From: Fibrobacteraceae bacterium
Lineage (GTDB): Bacteria; Fibrobacterota; Fibrobacteria; Fibrobacterales; Fibrobacteraceae
Direction of reading: 5' to 3'
Length of the DNA stretch: 6,513 nucleotides
NCBI GenBank assembly: GCA_021443045.1
Contig: JABUUT010000019.1
Coordinates: 3,949 to 10,461 of the forward strand
Part shown: one piece after another, positions 1-6,415 of the stretch
How the letters are laid out: the number at the start of each line of letters is the position of its first letter
Numbering within the stretch: position 1 is the first letter of the stretch
Position numbers and translations under genes: made by a program
The notes under the pieces: generated by a model
Databases searched by the model: none
What the model was told of the DNA's origin: nothing
Seen by the model: only the letters and a program-made list of their open reading frames with translations

Positions 1-58
1 CTCAAAGTGAGCGTAGCGAACGACCTCACGCCTCAAAGCGACACCGTCGCGACCTCAC
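1..58. repeat. Two imperfect tandem direct repeats of about 30 nt
   Basis: Two units lie head to tail at 1-29 and 32-58. Each begins with CTCAAAG (1-7 and 32-38) and ends with CGACCTCAC (21-29 and 50-58), while the middle differs. The second unit holds a perfect small hairpin, GCGAC-ACC-GTCGC, at 38-50, and the first has GTGAG (7-11) facing CTCAC (25-29). The units look like members of a dispersed intergenic repeat family and are richer in G+C than the rest of the window. The left edge may cut a longer array. Function is unknown; no coding frame is evident. Confidence 0.6.
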
Positions 59-61
59 CAC

Positions 62-82
62 TGATAACTGACAACTGATAAC
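62..82. repeat. Heptamer tandem repeat TGAYAAC x3
   Basis: Three perfectly phased heptamers follow one another: TGATAAC (62-68), TGACAAC (69-75) and TGATAAC (76-82), with TAACCAC following as a possible decayed continuation. The same stretch can be read as ACTGATAACT occurring at 60-69 and 74-83. The array sits about 10 nt past the comF stop codon. Short tandem heptamers of this kind are dispersed in the intergenic spaces of several genomes (Fibrobacter and cyanobacteria come to mind, from memory). It is not a CRISPR: units are too short and there are no spacers. Confidence 0.65.
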
Positions 83-92
83 TAACCACCGT

Positions 93-815
93 TTACCAAT
101 TCCAAGGGGCCTGAACATCGGCAACAAAATCTGCGGTTGCAGTTGCTGGCTGGTCATAAAGCAGAGTGCAAACTTTCACCTCCAATGGAAAATTTTTTCC
201 AAACGCCGATGCACAGGCACTGGTGGTTGCCCCTGTGGTGTACACATCGTCTACCACCACCACAGTTCCCCGATGGGGTATGCCCGCTGGCAAAGACGGA
301 GCAAAGGCTCCAGCCACATTCCATTCTCGTTGTTCTCTAGAAAGCTTTGTCTGAGACACTTTAAAATTCTGCCGCCGCACCCACTTACACACTTTTCCTC
401 CAAAAACCGCTGCCAGTGCGGCGGCAAACTTTTCCGCCTGATTGTATCCTCGCTCCCTGTACCGAGCCTTGTGAAGCGGAACGGGCACAAAATAAAGAGG
501 CTTCGGCAAAGAATCCATCTCCTGTTTCAACTCCGGATTTTCTTTCAGTGATTTTTTTACCAAATAAGAAGCCATGCCCGAAAGTCCCTTGTACTTAAGG
601 CTATGAATAAGTCGACGGGTAAGAGGCCTCATCAAGAATAAGCTGTAAACGTCCTCCCCCGGTTTTACAGCCCCCTTAGCCTCCCTCCCCAATTGAGCCG
701 CACAATCTTTGCACAACCAGGGGTCCAGCTTTGACCATGGGCAGCCACACCCCAAGCATTCCATGCCAAATATAAAATTGGAAACATTCCTAACAAAGTT
801 CTGATAAGCACTCAT
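93..815 (-). CDS. comF: ComF family phosphoribosyltransferase-like protein
   Basis: The chosen start (ATG at 815) gives 240 aa, normal for ComF/GntX proteins. Residues 20-38 hold a Cys cluster (C20, C23, C25, C35, C38) that fits the small zinc-ribbon at the head of this family. The phosphoribosyltransferase fold follows: VPVPLH near 110-115, RERGYNQAE near 120-128, and the PRPP-binding loop VVVVDDVYTTGAT at 185-197 with adjacent acidic D189-D190. In naturally competent bacteria ComF aids uptake or processing of transforming single-stranded DNA in the cytoplasm; the biochemical reaction is not settled, and many family members are unstudied. A 15-codon longer form from the ATG at 860 has no ribosome binding site and adds a basic, Cys-containing stretch unlike the family start, so I prefer 815. 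The gene is last in the run, 99 nt beyond rodA from this start, and could be read through from the cell-shape operon. Confidence 0.85.
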   Translation of the reverse strand: MSAYQNFVRNVSNFIFGMECLGCGCPWSKLDPWLCKDCAAQLGREAKGAVKPGEDVYSLFLMRPLTRRLIHSLKYKGLSGMASYLVKKSLKENPELKQEMDSLPKPLYFVPVPLHKARYRERGYNQAEKFAAALAAVFGGKVCKWVRRQNFKVSQTKLSREQREWNVAGAFAPSLPAGIPHRGTVVVVDDVYTTGATTSACASAFGKNFPLEVKVCTLLYDQPATATADFVADVQAPWNW

Positions 816-820
816 TTTAC

Positions 821-828
821 ACCTCTTT
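821..828 (-). promoter_or_regulatory. Ribosome binding site that sets the comF start
   Basis: Minus-strand AAAGAGGT lies with its GAGG core 6 nt before the ATG at 815. It is the strongest Shine-Dalgarno match near this gene. The upstream ATG at 860 is preceded by a U-rich, pyrimidine-rich stretch with no purine-rich core, so this site decides for the shorter protein. Confidence 0.65.
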
Positions 829-860
829 ACACAGACGACCACCCCTTTGGGATGTGCCAT

Positions 861-914
861 ATTTAAAGACTGGAAAAAAGGCTGTTTGTTTCCAAAAAAA
901 AAGTAATTTATTTG
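861..914 (-). other. A+T-rich spacer after rodA with 9-nt T tract
   Basis: Between the rodA stop and comF the minus strand reads as a poor stem (GTAA facing TTAC, the GTAA running into the rodA stop) followed directly by nine T residues (894-902), then a GGAAA/TTTCC pairing. A T tract after a stop codon suggests an intrinsic terminator, but both possible stems are short and A+T-rich. It may be a weak or leaky terminator, or simply a homopolymer run; it could reduce rather than block readthrough into comF. Confidence 0.3.
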
Positions 915-2174
915 TTACACACTAAAACGACGGCCTTGGTAGCGCATATTCAGCAAAAGTCCAACCAGCACCATACAAGTTAACGCAAATGAACCCCCGT
1001 AAGAAAGAAAGGGCAAGGGAAGCCCAGTCACAGGCATAAGCCCCACGGTCATGGCCACATTCACCACAATATGAAAAAGAAAAATGGTACAGGCCCCCAT
1101 GGTTAATAAAGTAATAAAGGGGTCTGAATAGAGTTTGCAAGTGGAAGAAGCCCGCCAGAGGAAAAGAATAAAAAGCCCCAACACAAAGGAGCATCCCAAA
1201 AATCCAAACTGTTCCCCCAATACGCTAAAAATAAAGTCCGTATGTTCTTCGGGCAAAAAGGAAAGATTGGTTTGAGAGCCATTTCCAAGACCTTTCCCAG
1301 CAAGGCCTCCAGAACCAATGGCGGTAAGAGACTGGAGCACCTGATAGCCATCTCCAAGGGGGTCGCTCATGGGGTCTAAAAAGGTATTCACCCGCTTTTG
1401 CTGGTGGGGTTCCAGCATATTCCAGGCCATGGTGCTGGCATAACCTGTTAAAATATTGGCCAATAAAAAGAAAACCGTTAAAAATTTGGGCAAGCGACGG
1501 CGGAACAAGACAAATACCACACAACATATTAGAATGCCCCATAACAGTTGAAAAATAAAACTATTGTTATGAGAAAATAGAACCGACAAAACAGGACTAA
1601 CAATAAGGAACATATCCATAATAGAAAGACCTGCAAAGAAAAAGCCAACCAAGGTAACCGCAATAAAAACCAAGGCGGTGCTCAAGTCGGGCTGTTTCAG
1701 CACCAGAGCAAAGGGAACAATAAACAAGCCAAAGGGAACCACAAAAGATTTAATATTGAAAAAACTTACTGGATGACGGGACAACCAATAAGAGATGGTC
1801 AGCAGGTAAGCTATTTTGGCAAATTCGGAGGGCTGAATCTTAATGACACCCAAATCAATCCATCGACCAGCCCCTTTTACCACATCTCCAGCAAAAAAAA
1901 GCACAATCACCAACATAACCAAAGACGCTACATACAAAGGAATCGCCGCACTTTTAAGCCAGTCCAATTTTACAAAAATAAGGGCCAAAGCCAAAATGGT
2001 TCCACCCACAAAGTAGATAATCTGCTTAAACCAAAAAGTATTGTAAAATTCAACTTCGGAAGCCATGCTTGTTGAATAAACAAGCATTACCCCCGTGGCC
2101 ATCAAAAGAAAGGTGACAACCACAAACACAAAGTCAAACTTCAAGGATTTATCTAAAAAACGTCCGGAACTCAT
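915..2174 (-). CDS. rodA: RodA, SEDS peptidoglycan glycosyltransferase
   Basis: A 419-aa multi-spanning inner-membrane protein of the SEDS family (RodA/FtsW/SpoVE). It polymerises lipid II into glycan strands during side-wall elongation and works as a pair with PBP2, encoded just upstream. Family blocks seen in order: GAGRWIDLG...QPSEFAK (101-120), KQPDLSTAL (160-168), SDPLGDGYQ (270-278), IGSGGLAGKGLG (286-297), LPEEHTDFIF (307-316) and GLPLPFLSYGGS (384-395). D271 in the SDPLG block probably corresponds to the essential Asp of E. coli RodA (D262, from memory). Elongation rather than division is inferred from the PBP2 and mre neighbours. The start ATG overlaps the mrdA stop by four bases (ATGA), a classic coupled start, with GAGGA 12 nt upstream. 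It is longer than E. coli RodA (370 aa), mostly because of extra hydrophobic sequence around 195-250 with a basic RRRLPK turn near 225-230. Confidence 0.96.
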   Translation of the reverse strand: MSSGRFLDKSLKFDFVFVVVTFLLMATGVMLVYSTSMASEVEFYNTFWFKQIIYFVGGTILALALIFVKLDWLKSAAIPLYVASLVMLVIVLFFAGDVVKGAGRWIDLGVIKIQPSEFAKIAYLLTISYWLSRHPVSFFNIKSFVVPFGLFIVPFALVLKQPDLSTALVFIAVTLVGFFFAGLSIMDMFLIVSPVLSVLFSHNNSFIFQLLWGILICCVVFVLFRRRLPKFLTVFFLLANILTGYASTMAWNMLEPHQQKRVNTFLDPMSDPLGDGYQVLQSLTAIGSGGLAGKGLGNGSQTNLSFLPEEHTDFIFSVLGEQFGFLGCSFVLGLFILFLWRASSTCKLYSDPFITLLTMGACTIFLFHIVVNVAMTVGLMPVTGLPLPFLSYGGSFALTCMVLVGLLLNMRYQGRRFSV

Positions 2175-4021
2175 TTTTTCTGTTCATCCTCTATTCCAAA
2201 ATAAGCCATCATCACCTTGCGGGCAATAGGGCCAGAAACAGCACCGCCGCCACCTGCGGCTTCCATAATAACCGCAACAGCAATCTGGGGGTCTTCCAAA
2301 GGAGCCACGGCAGCAAACCAAGCATGAGTCTTAGCCCCCTTCTTCCATTCGCCAGACCCCGTTTTAGCCCCCACACGAATGCCAGGAATAGCCCCTCGTT
2401 TACCGGTTCCTCCAGGGTGATTTACCACGGAATCCATGGCCGCAAGCAAAACCCGATGGGTTTCGGGCTTCATTTTTCCCGGACGAATTAATTCTGGTTC
2501 ATAGCGACGCACCACGTTACCTTGACTATCCCGCAGTTCCTTCATTAAATGCGGGCGGTACACACCCTTGTTTGTGGCCAAGGAGCCAATTAAAGTGGCT
2601 TGTTGAAGAGGAGTAACCAATTGTCCCTGACCAATGGAAAGGTTCAAAATAAGGCCTCTGGCCCATCGCCAACCTAAACGCTTATTCTTGTTGTTAAAAG
2701 AAACGGAATCTGGAAGCCAGCCACCCTTTTCTCCAGGAATGTCAATACCCAAGGGGCGAGTTCCTAAGCCAAATCGTTCTGCAAACTCATTGATACGAGC
2801 CATGTCTATATCCAAGCCAGCCTGGTAGAAGAACACGTCGCAAGAAAGCCTCAAAGCATGCACCACATTCAGGTTGCCATGGGTACCCCAGCATTTTTGG
2901 TAGCGAGCACCATACTGATAGCCACCCGTACAAGACTTGGCGTAGTACTTACTTACAGAAAGAACGCCATATTCCAAACCCGCTCCAGCCGTCACCAATT
3001 TAAATACCGATGCAGGCGTGTAGGTACCCGATATGGCACGATTGGTTAGGGGACGCATGGAATCTAGGGCCACCTGAGCCCACCCCTTGTTGCGTTCCCG
3101 CTTTTTCAAAGAAAATATATTGGGATCCAATCGTGGAGAACTGACCATGGCTAAGATTTCACCATTGCGAGGATCAATGGCCACCAAAGCCCCTTTGGCG
3201 CTGTCTGGAATAGCCTCCTCAGCAACCTTTTGCAATTTTAAGTCCAAAGTAGAAACCAAGTGATAGCCAGGAATGGGTGCTTCACTTTCCACACCCCTCA
3301 CCGTTCCCACTTCTTTTCCAGAAGCATTCACTTCAACCAGTTTTAAACCATTCTTTCCACGAAATTCCTGGTCATATCCCTGTTCCAAACCTTTTTGACC
3401 AATTCGGTCACCCTGGGCATATTCCTCGTACTCCGGCTTCTTCAATTGTTCTTCCGAAATTTCACTAGTGTAACCCAGCACATGGGAGGCCAAAGTTCCA
3501 TAAGGATAATCCCTGCGGGATTCAATGAGCGTTACAATGCCAGGCAACTCGGAAGAATGTTCTTCAATAATAGCCACTTGCGCCTCAGAGGCATCTTCCA
3601 GCAAACGAATGGGGTGAGCCTTAATCCACCGAGCCCTTTGAAAAGCCGTATCCAAAGAGAGGGAGTCAAAAAGCCTCTCTCCATCTTGATCCCTAATCTG
3701 CAAAAGCCTGTTGAACACCACCATGCGTTCGTCTTTTTTACGGGGAAGGCTCATAGACTGCAAGGCTATTTGGTAAGAAGGCCTGTTGCGCACAAGAATG
3801 TTGCCATTGCGGTCGTAGATGTAGCCCCGTTCCGCAGTCAGTACAGTCTTTCTCAAGCGATTGCTTTCAGAGCGCTGAAAGTTTTCATCGTAGTGCATGT
3901 ACTGCAAGAAAAAAAGTCGGATAACAAGTATCAAAATGGCCAGGCAAACCACACCCATATAAACCAAAACTTTCCAGTTTCGGTTTTGGACGGCATCATT
4001 ATCCAAAAAATGGCTATACAT
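2171..4021 (-). CDS. mrdA: PBP2, elongation-specific peptidoglycan transpeptidase
   Basis: A 616-aa class B penicillin-binding protein that cross-links glycan strands made by RodA, anchored in the inner membrane and acting in the periplasm. A single membrane anchor spans about 18-40. The dimerisation/pedestal domain starts with ERGYIYDRNG (64-73) and runs to about 260. The transpeptidase domain follows, with the acyl-serine motif S338-V-F-K341, the second motif S393-C-D395 and K553-T-G555. C364, C377, H381 and C394 match a zinc site known in PBP2 enzymes. The residues before the serine read TPAS instead of the common PPGS. Length and domain order are normal for PBP2 (E. coli 633 aa). The start overlaps the mreD end by 8 nt; the only Shine-Dalgarno-like AGGA lies 13 nt upstream inside lysine codons of mreD, so translation is likely coupled to mreD. 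The stop overlaps the rodA start. It is PBP2 rather than FtsI, given the zinc-site pattern and the mre/rodA context. Confidence 0.96.
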   Translation of the reverse strand: MYSHFLDNDAVQNRNWKVLVYMGVVCLAILILVIRLFFLQYMHYDENFQRSESNRLRKTVLTAERGYIYDRNGNILVRNRPSYQIALQSMSLPRKKDERMVVFNRLLQIRDQDGERLFDSLSLDTAFQRARWIKAHPIRLLEDASEAQVAIIEEHSSELPGIVTLIESRRDYPYGTLASHVLGYTSEISEEQLKKPEYEEYAQGDRIGQKGLEQGYDQEFRGKNGLKLVEVNASGKEVGTVRGVESEAPIPGYHLVSTLDLKLQKVAEEAIPDSAKGALVAIDPRNGEILAMVSSPRLDPNIFSLKKRERNKGWAQVALDSMRPLTNRAISGTYTPASVFKLVTAGAGLEYGVLSVSKYYAKSCTGGYQYGARYQKCWGTHGNLNVVHALRLSCDVFFYQAGLDIDMARINEFAERFGLGTRPLGIDIPGEKGGWLPDSVSFNNKNKRLGWRWARGLILNLSIGQGQLVTPLQQATLIGSLATNKGVYRPHLMKELRDSQGNVVRRYEPELIRPGKMKPETHRVLLAAMDSVVNHPGGTGKRGAIPGIRVGAKTGSGEWKKGAKTHAWFAAVAPLEDPQIAVAVIMEAAGGGGAVSGPIARKVMMAYFGIEDEQKK

Positions 4022-4502
4022 GCTTTTTCTTTTTTCCTGTGGATAAATAGAACACCAAAGATCCTATAACCACAGTGTAGATGCATTCAGGTAAGGTCTC
4101 AGATAAAAAAAGGCTGGTGCCCACGTCCTTTCCCATTCCGGTCAAAAAGAAGTACACCATATCGCATATAGAAAAACCAAAGGCCAAAACCCCCATTTTT
4201 GCAGGGAGATTCAAGGTAAGGAAACGTTCTTCCAGCTGTCCAACAATAAATCCAAGAACCGTCATAGAAATAGTGTGGGCGCCAAGCCACTCTACCGGAG
4301 CATACACGTCTTGTACAAAGCCAGCAACAAAGCCCCACAGGCACCCTGCGGCAGGTCCATGATGAATCGCTACGGCAACAATAAATATAATGACCAAATC
4401 TGGGCCATGGTCAAAAATCTTTAACCAGTCCGCCACAGTTACCTGCAGCACAAAGGCCACCAAAAACATCAACAGAACTTTGATCCACTTAAGGTTGTTC
4501 AT
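4014..4502 (-). CDS. mreD: MreD, rod shape-determining membrane protein
   Basis: A 162-aa, very hydrophobic protein of normal MreD length with about five or six membrane segments (roughly 6-24, 35-48, 51-68, 75-90, 101-121, 135-154). The diagnostic block is PDLVIIF (34-40) followed by GPAAGCLWGFVAGFVQD (49-65), which matches the family pattern PDL...G...GF..G...D. MreD is an inner-membrane partner of MreC in the elongasome; its exact activity is not known, though it is thought to tune MreC's effect on PBP2. It starts inside mreC (14-nt overlap) with a weak GGGA 8 nt before the ATG, and it ends inside mrdA (8-nt overlap), so translation is probably coupled on both sides. The C-terminus is a run of four lysines before His-Val, encoded by an A-rich tract that contains a slippery heptamer. 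Confidence 0.92.
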   Translation of the reverse strand: MNNLKWIKVLLMFLVAFVLQVTVADWLKIFDHGPDLVIIFIVAVAIHHGPAAGCLWGFVAGFVQDVYAPVEWLGAHTISMTVLGFIVGQLEERFLTLNLPAKMGVLAFGFSICDMVYFFLTGMGKDVGTSLFLSETLPECIYTVVIGSLVFYLSTGKKKKHV

Positions 4503-5322
4503 CCAACAATTCCCGGATAATCCATTCTGGTTCTTTTTCCATTACAAAAACTTCTTCCAAAGTGGAGAACTCCTGAAAGGGAGCCACATCCATCATGCGC
4601 ACCACATCTAAATCCGATTTGCGAACCGCCTTTACCAAGCCTACAGGAATACCCTTTGGAAAAATTCCACCCAAACCTGAGGTAATGAGGGTGTCTCCTT
4701 CTTTTACACCAGCGTGGGTAGGAACCATTGCCGTAAGCCAGTGGCCATCCATAGATTCCAAAAAACCAACCACCCTTGTACGCCGCTCAAGTACAGACAA
4801 CTTAAGATTAGGGTCCACCAAAAGCTGAACACGACTGTGAGTGTAGGTAGCCTTGGTAATTTTACCAACTAGGCCATTCATAGAAAACACGGGCATATCT
4901 TCTTTAACACCGTGATAAGTTCCACGATTAATAACGAGGGTGGTTAAAAAGCGACCAGGATTATGCCCCACAACCCGAGCTGTTACAATAGGAAAATCCC
5001 ATTTGTCATCAAACCGCACCAAAGAGTGAAGACGAGCCAATTCTTGCAAGCCCTCGCTGGCGTGATAGGTTTCTTGGCGTAGCCTGGCATTTTCTTCTTT
5101 TAACTGTTCGTTTTCTTGAACAATGTTTTTATACCCATCTATAGAAGAAACCAGTAACTGGGCAGGGTAAAAAACAGTACCCAGGGCAGAGTTGATAATA
5201 CTCTGCTTAAGGGCTACCGGAGCCTGTCGCATTAAAATGCCAATTAGAAGAAAGAACACAAAGGCAAGAAATCCATGCCTTTGTGTAAACAAGTCAACTA
5301 TAAAGCGGACAGCCCTAAACAT
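4489..5322 (-). CDS. mreC: MreC, elongasome scaffold and PBP2 activator
   Basis: A 277-aa bitopic protein: a short basic N-terminus, one membrane segment at about 18-33, a coiled-coil-like heptad stretch at about 64-100 (rich in E, Q, L, N), then the periplasmic beta-domain (about 110-265). The hallmark block is ITSGLGGIFPKGIPVG at 213-228. In the family, MreC self-associates in the periplasm and binds PBP2, switching it to an active form, while its membrane and cytoplasmic end contacts MreD and MreB filaments. It begins 21 nt after mreB. The leader has no good Shine-Dalgarno (only a weak TAAGAC), but an in-frame TAA 12 nt before the ATG excludes a start farther upstream within the gap. The weak site suggests reinitiation after mreB. 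Length is close to that of MreC elsewhere (about 270-370 aa), with no long C-terminal tail. Confidence 0.95.
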   Translation of the reverse strand: MFRAVRFIVDLFTQRHGFLAFVFFLLIGILMRQAPVALKQSIINSALGTVFYPAQLLVSSIDGYKNIVQENEQLKEENARLRQETYHASEGLQELARLHSLVRFDDKWDFPIVTARVVGHNPGRFLTTLVINRGTYHGVKEDMPVFSMNGLVGKITKATYTHSRVQLLVDPNLKLSVLERRTRVVGFLESMDGHWLTAMVPTHAGVKEGDTLITSGLGGIFPKGIPVGLVKAVRKSDLDVVRMMDVAPFQEFSTLEEVFVMEKEPEWIIRELLDEQP

Positions 5323-5343
5323 TGAACAAATGTCTTAGACAAA

Positions 5344-6366
5344 TTAATTGGAAGAAGCAATGAGAACAGGTCGATACTTATCCAGATCTTCCAAGATACG
5401 AGCCGCACCCTTACAGACACAAACCAATGCATCGTCTATGACATTTACGGAAAGGCCTGTTTCCTTGCGAATGCGTTCATCAAAACCACGCAGCATGGAA
5501 CCACCGCCAGTCATAATGATACCCTTATCCAAAATATCAGAAGAAAGTTCTGGAGGAGTCATGCTCAAGGCTTGCTTTACAGCCTCAATAATAGCTGTGA
5601 TAGGTTCATCCAATGCAGTGCGAATTTCCTCGCTAGAAATAGTCATGGTGCGAGGAACACCGGCAATAAAATCATGGCCCTTCACTTCCATGGTCAATTC
5701 CTCTTCAAGAGGGCTGGCAGAACCAATTTGCATCTTGATTTGTTCTGCAGTACTTTCACCCACATGAAGGTTGTACATGGAGCGCAAATGGCGAACAATG
5801 GCTTCGTCCATTTCATCTCCACCCACACGCACAGAAGCGTTGCAAACAGTGCCATTCAAGGCAATCACAGCAATATCGGAAGTACCACCACCGATATCCA
5901 CTATCATGTTTCCCACAGGGTCTTCCACAGGAATTCCCATACCCACGGCAGCCGCCATAGGTTCGTGAACCAAATGCACTTCCTTGGCACCCGCTTGTTT
6001 TGCAGCATCGATTACCGCACGTTTTTCAACTTCGGTAATGCCAGAAGGCACACCAACCACCACGCGAGGTTTTACCATCCACAGAGGGTATTTTTGCACC
6101 CTTTTAATAAAATTCTGAAGAAGGTTTTCCACCAATTCAAAGTCGGCAATAACGCCATCGCGCATGGGGCGCACCGCACGGCTTTCACCAGGAGTACGGC
6201 CTAGCATTTTCTTGGCTTCAAAGCCAATGGCAGAAACCCGGTTGTTTCTGCTGTCTACAGCAATCACTGTAGGCTCGTTAATAACAATTCCCTGGCCAGC
6301 AACATGCACCAATGTGTTTGCAGTGCCAAGATCAATACCAATATCGCAAGAGAATAGTCCGAACAA
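5344..6366 (-). CDS. mreB: MreB, bacterial actin-like rod-shape protein, TTG start
   Basis: A 340-aa MreB of standard length. Nucleotide-binding blocks are seen in order: phosphate 1 DIGIDLGTANT (8-18), the connect block ending in VHEPMAAAVG (133-142) with the catalytic-type E135, phosphate 2 DIGGGTSDIAVI (157-168), and the adenosine block IIMTGGGSMLRG (283-294). MreB polymerises with ATP into membrane-bound filaments that guide the RodA-PBP2 synthase around the cell. The N-terminus MFGLF is hydrophobic but too short for the amphipathic helix of E. coli MreB; the hydrophobic loop P94-L-W-M-V98 matches the membrane-inserting loop known from Thermotoga MreB. The start is TTG (6364-6366): an in-frame TAG lies 15 nt upstream, a good AGAGGGA sits 7 nt before it, and the next Met (54) would delete phosphate 1. 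The C-terminal block has CVCKGAA where many MreBs have CVARGGG. It is first in the operon. Confidence 0.97.
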   Translation of the reverse strand: MFGLFSCDIGIDLGTANTLVHVAGQGIVINEPTVIAVDSRNNRVSAIGFEAKKMLGRTPGESRAVRPMRDGVIADFELVENLLQNFIKRVQKYPLWMVKPRVVVGVPSGITEVEKRAVIDAAKQAGAKEVHLVHEPMAAAVGMGIPVEDPVGNMIVDIGGGTSDIAVIALNGTVCNASVRVGGDEMDEAIVRHLRSMYNLHVGESTAEQIKMQIGSASPLEEELTMEVKGHDFIAGVPRTMTISSEEIRTALDEPITAIIEAVKQALSMTPPELSSDILDKGIIMTGGGSMLRGFDERIRKETGLSVNVIDDALVCVCKGAARILEDLDKYRPVLIASSN

Positions 6367-6373
6367 AGTCTGA

Positions 6374-6380
6374 TCCCTCT
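6374..6380 (-). promoter_or_regulatory. Ribosome binding site of mreB (fixes the TTG start)
   Basis: Minus-strand AGAGGGA ends 7 nt before the TTG codon, preceded by a run of eight T residues (6381-6388). This is one of the best Shine-Dalgarno sites in the window and supports efficient initiation at a non-ATG codon. Confidence 0.65.
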
Positions 6381-6398
6381 AAAAAAAATCCAACTGTG

Positions 6399-6413
6399 AA
6401 TAATATAATTATT
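6399..6413 (-). promoter_or_regulatory. Possible -10 region of the mre operon in an A+T dyad
   Basis: The segment is a perfect inverted repeat, AATAAT-ATA-ATTATT. On the minus strand it contains TATATT (6402-6407) and TATTAT (6400-6405), each five of six matches to TATAAT. It lies about 35 nt before the mreB start, a sensible distance for a promoter. No good -35 hexamer is found 16-18 nt upstream, so either the promoter is weak or activator-dependent, or the resemblance is due to A+T richness alone. Confidence 0.3.
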
Positions 6414-6415
6414 TC

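Noticed and set aside
38..50. GCGAC-ACC-GTCGC hairpin as an intrinsic terminator for comF
   Set aside because: The stem is only 5 bp and is followed on the minus strand by TTTGAGG rather than a run of T residues.
60..83. CRISPR-like short repeats
   Set aside because: Units are 7 nt in strict tandem with no spacers, and no cas genes are present.
3395..4069. 224-codon open frame on the plus strand opposite mrdA
   Set aside because: It lies antisense to the well-supported PBP2 gene, has no recognisable domain and no good ribosome site, and its composition (many His, Asn, Gln, Phe) is typical of an antisense shadow.
5572..6204. 210-codon open frame on the plus strand opposite mreB
   Set aside because: It is fully antisense to MreB, His- and Asn-rich and low in family-like motifs; MreB codon constraint explains the lack of stops.
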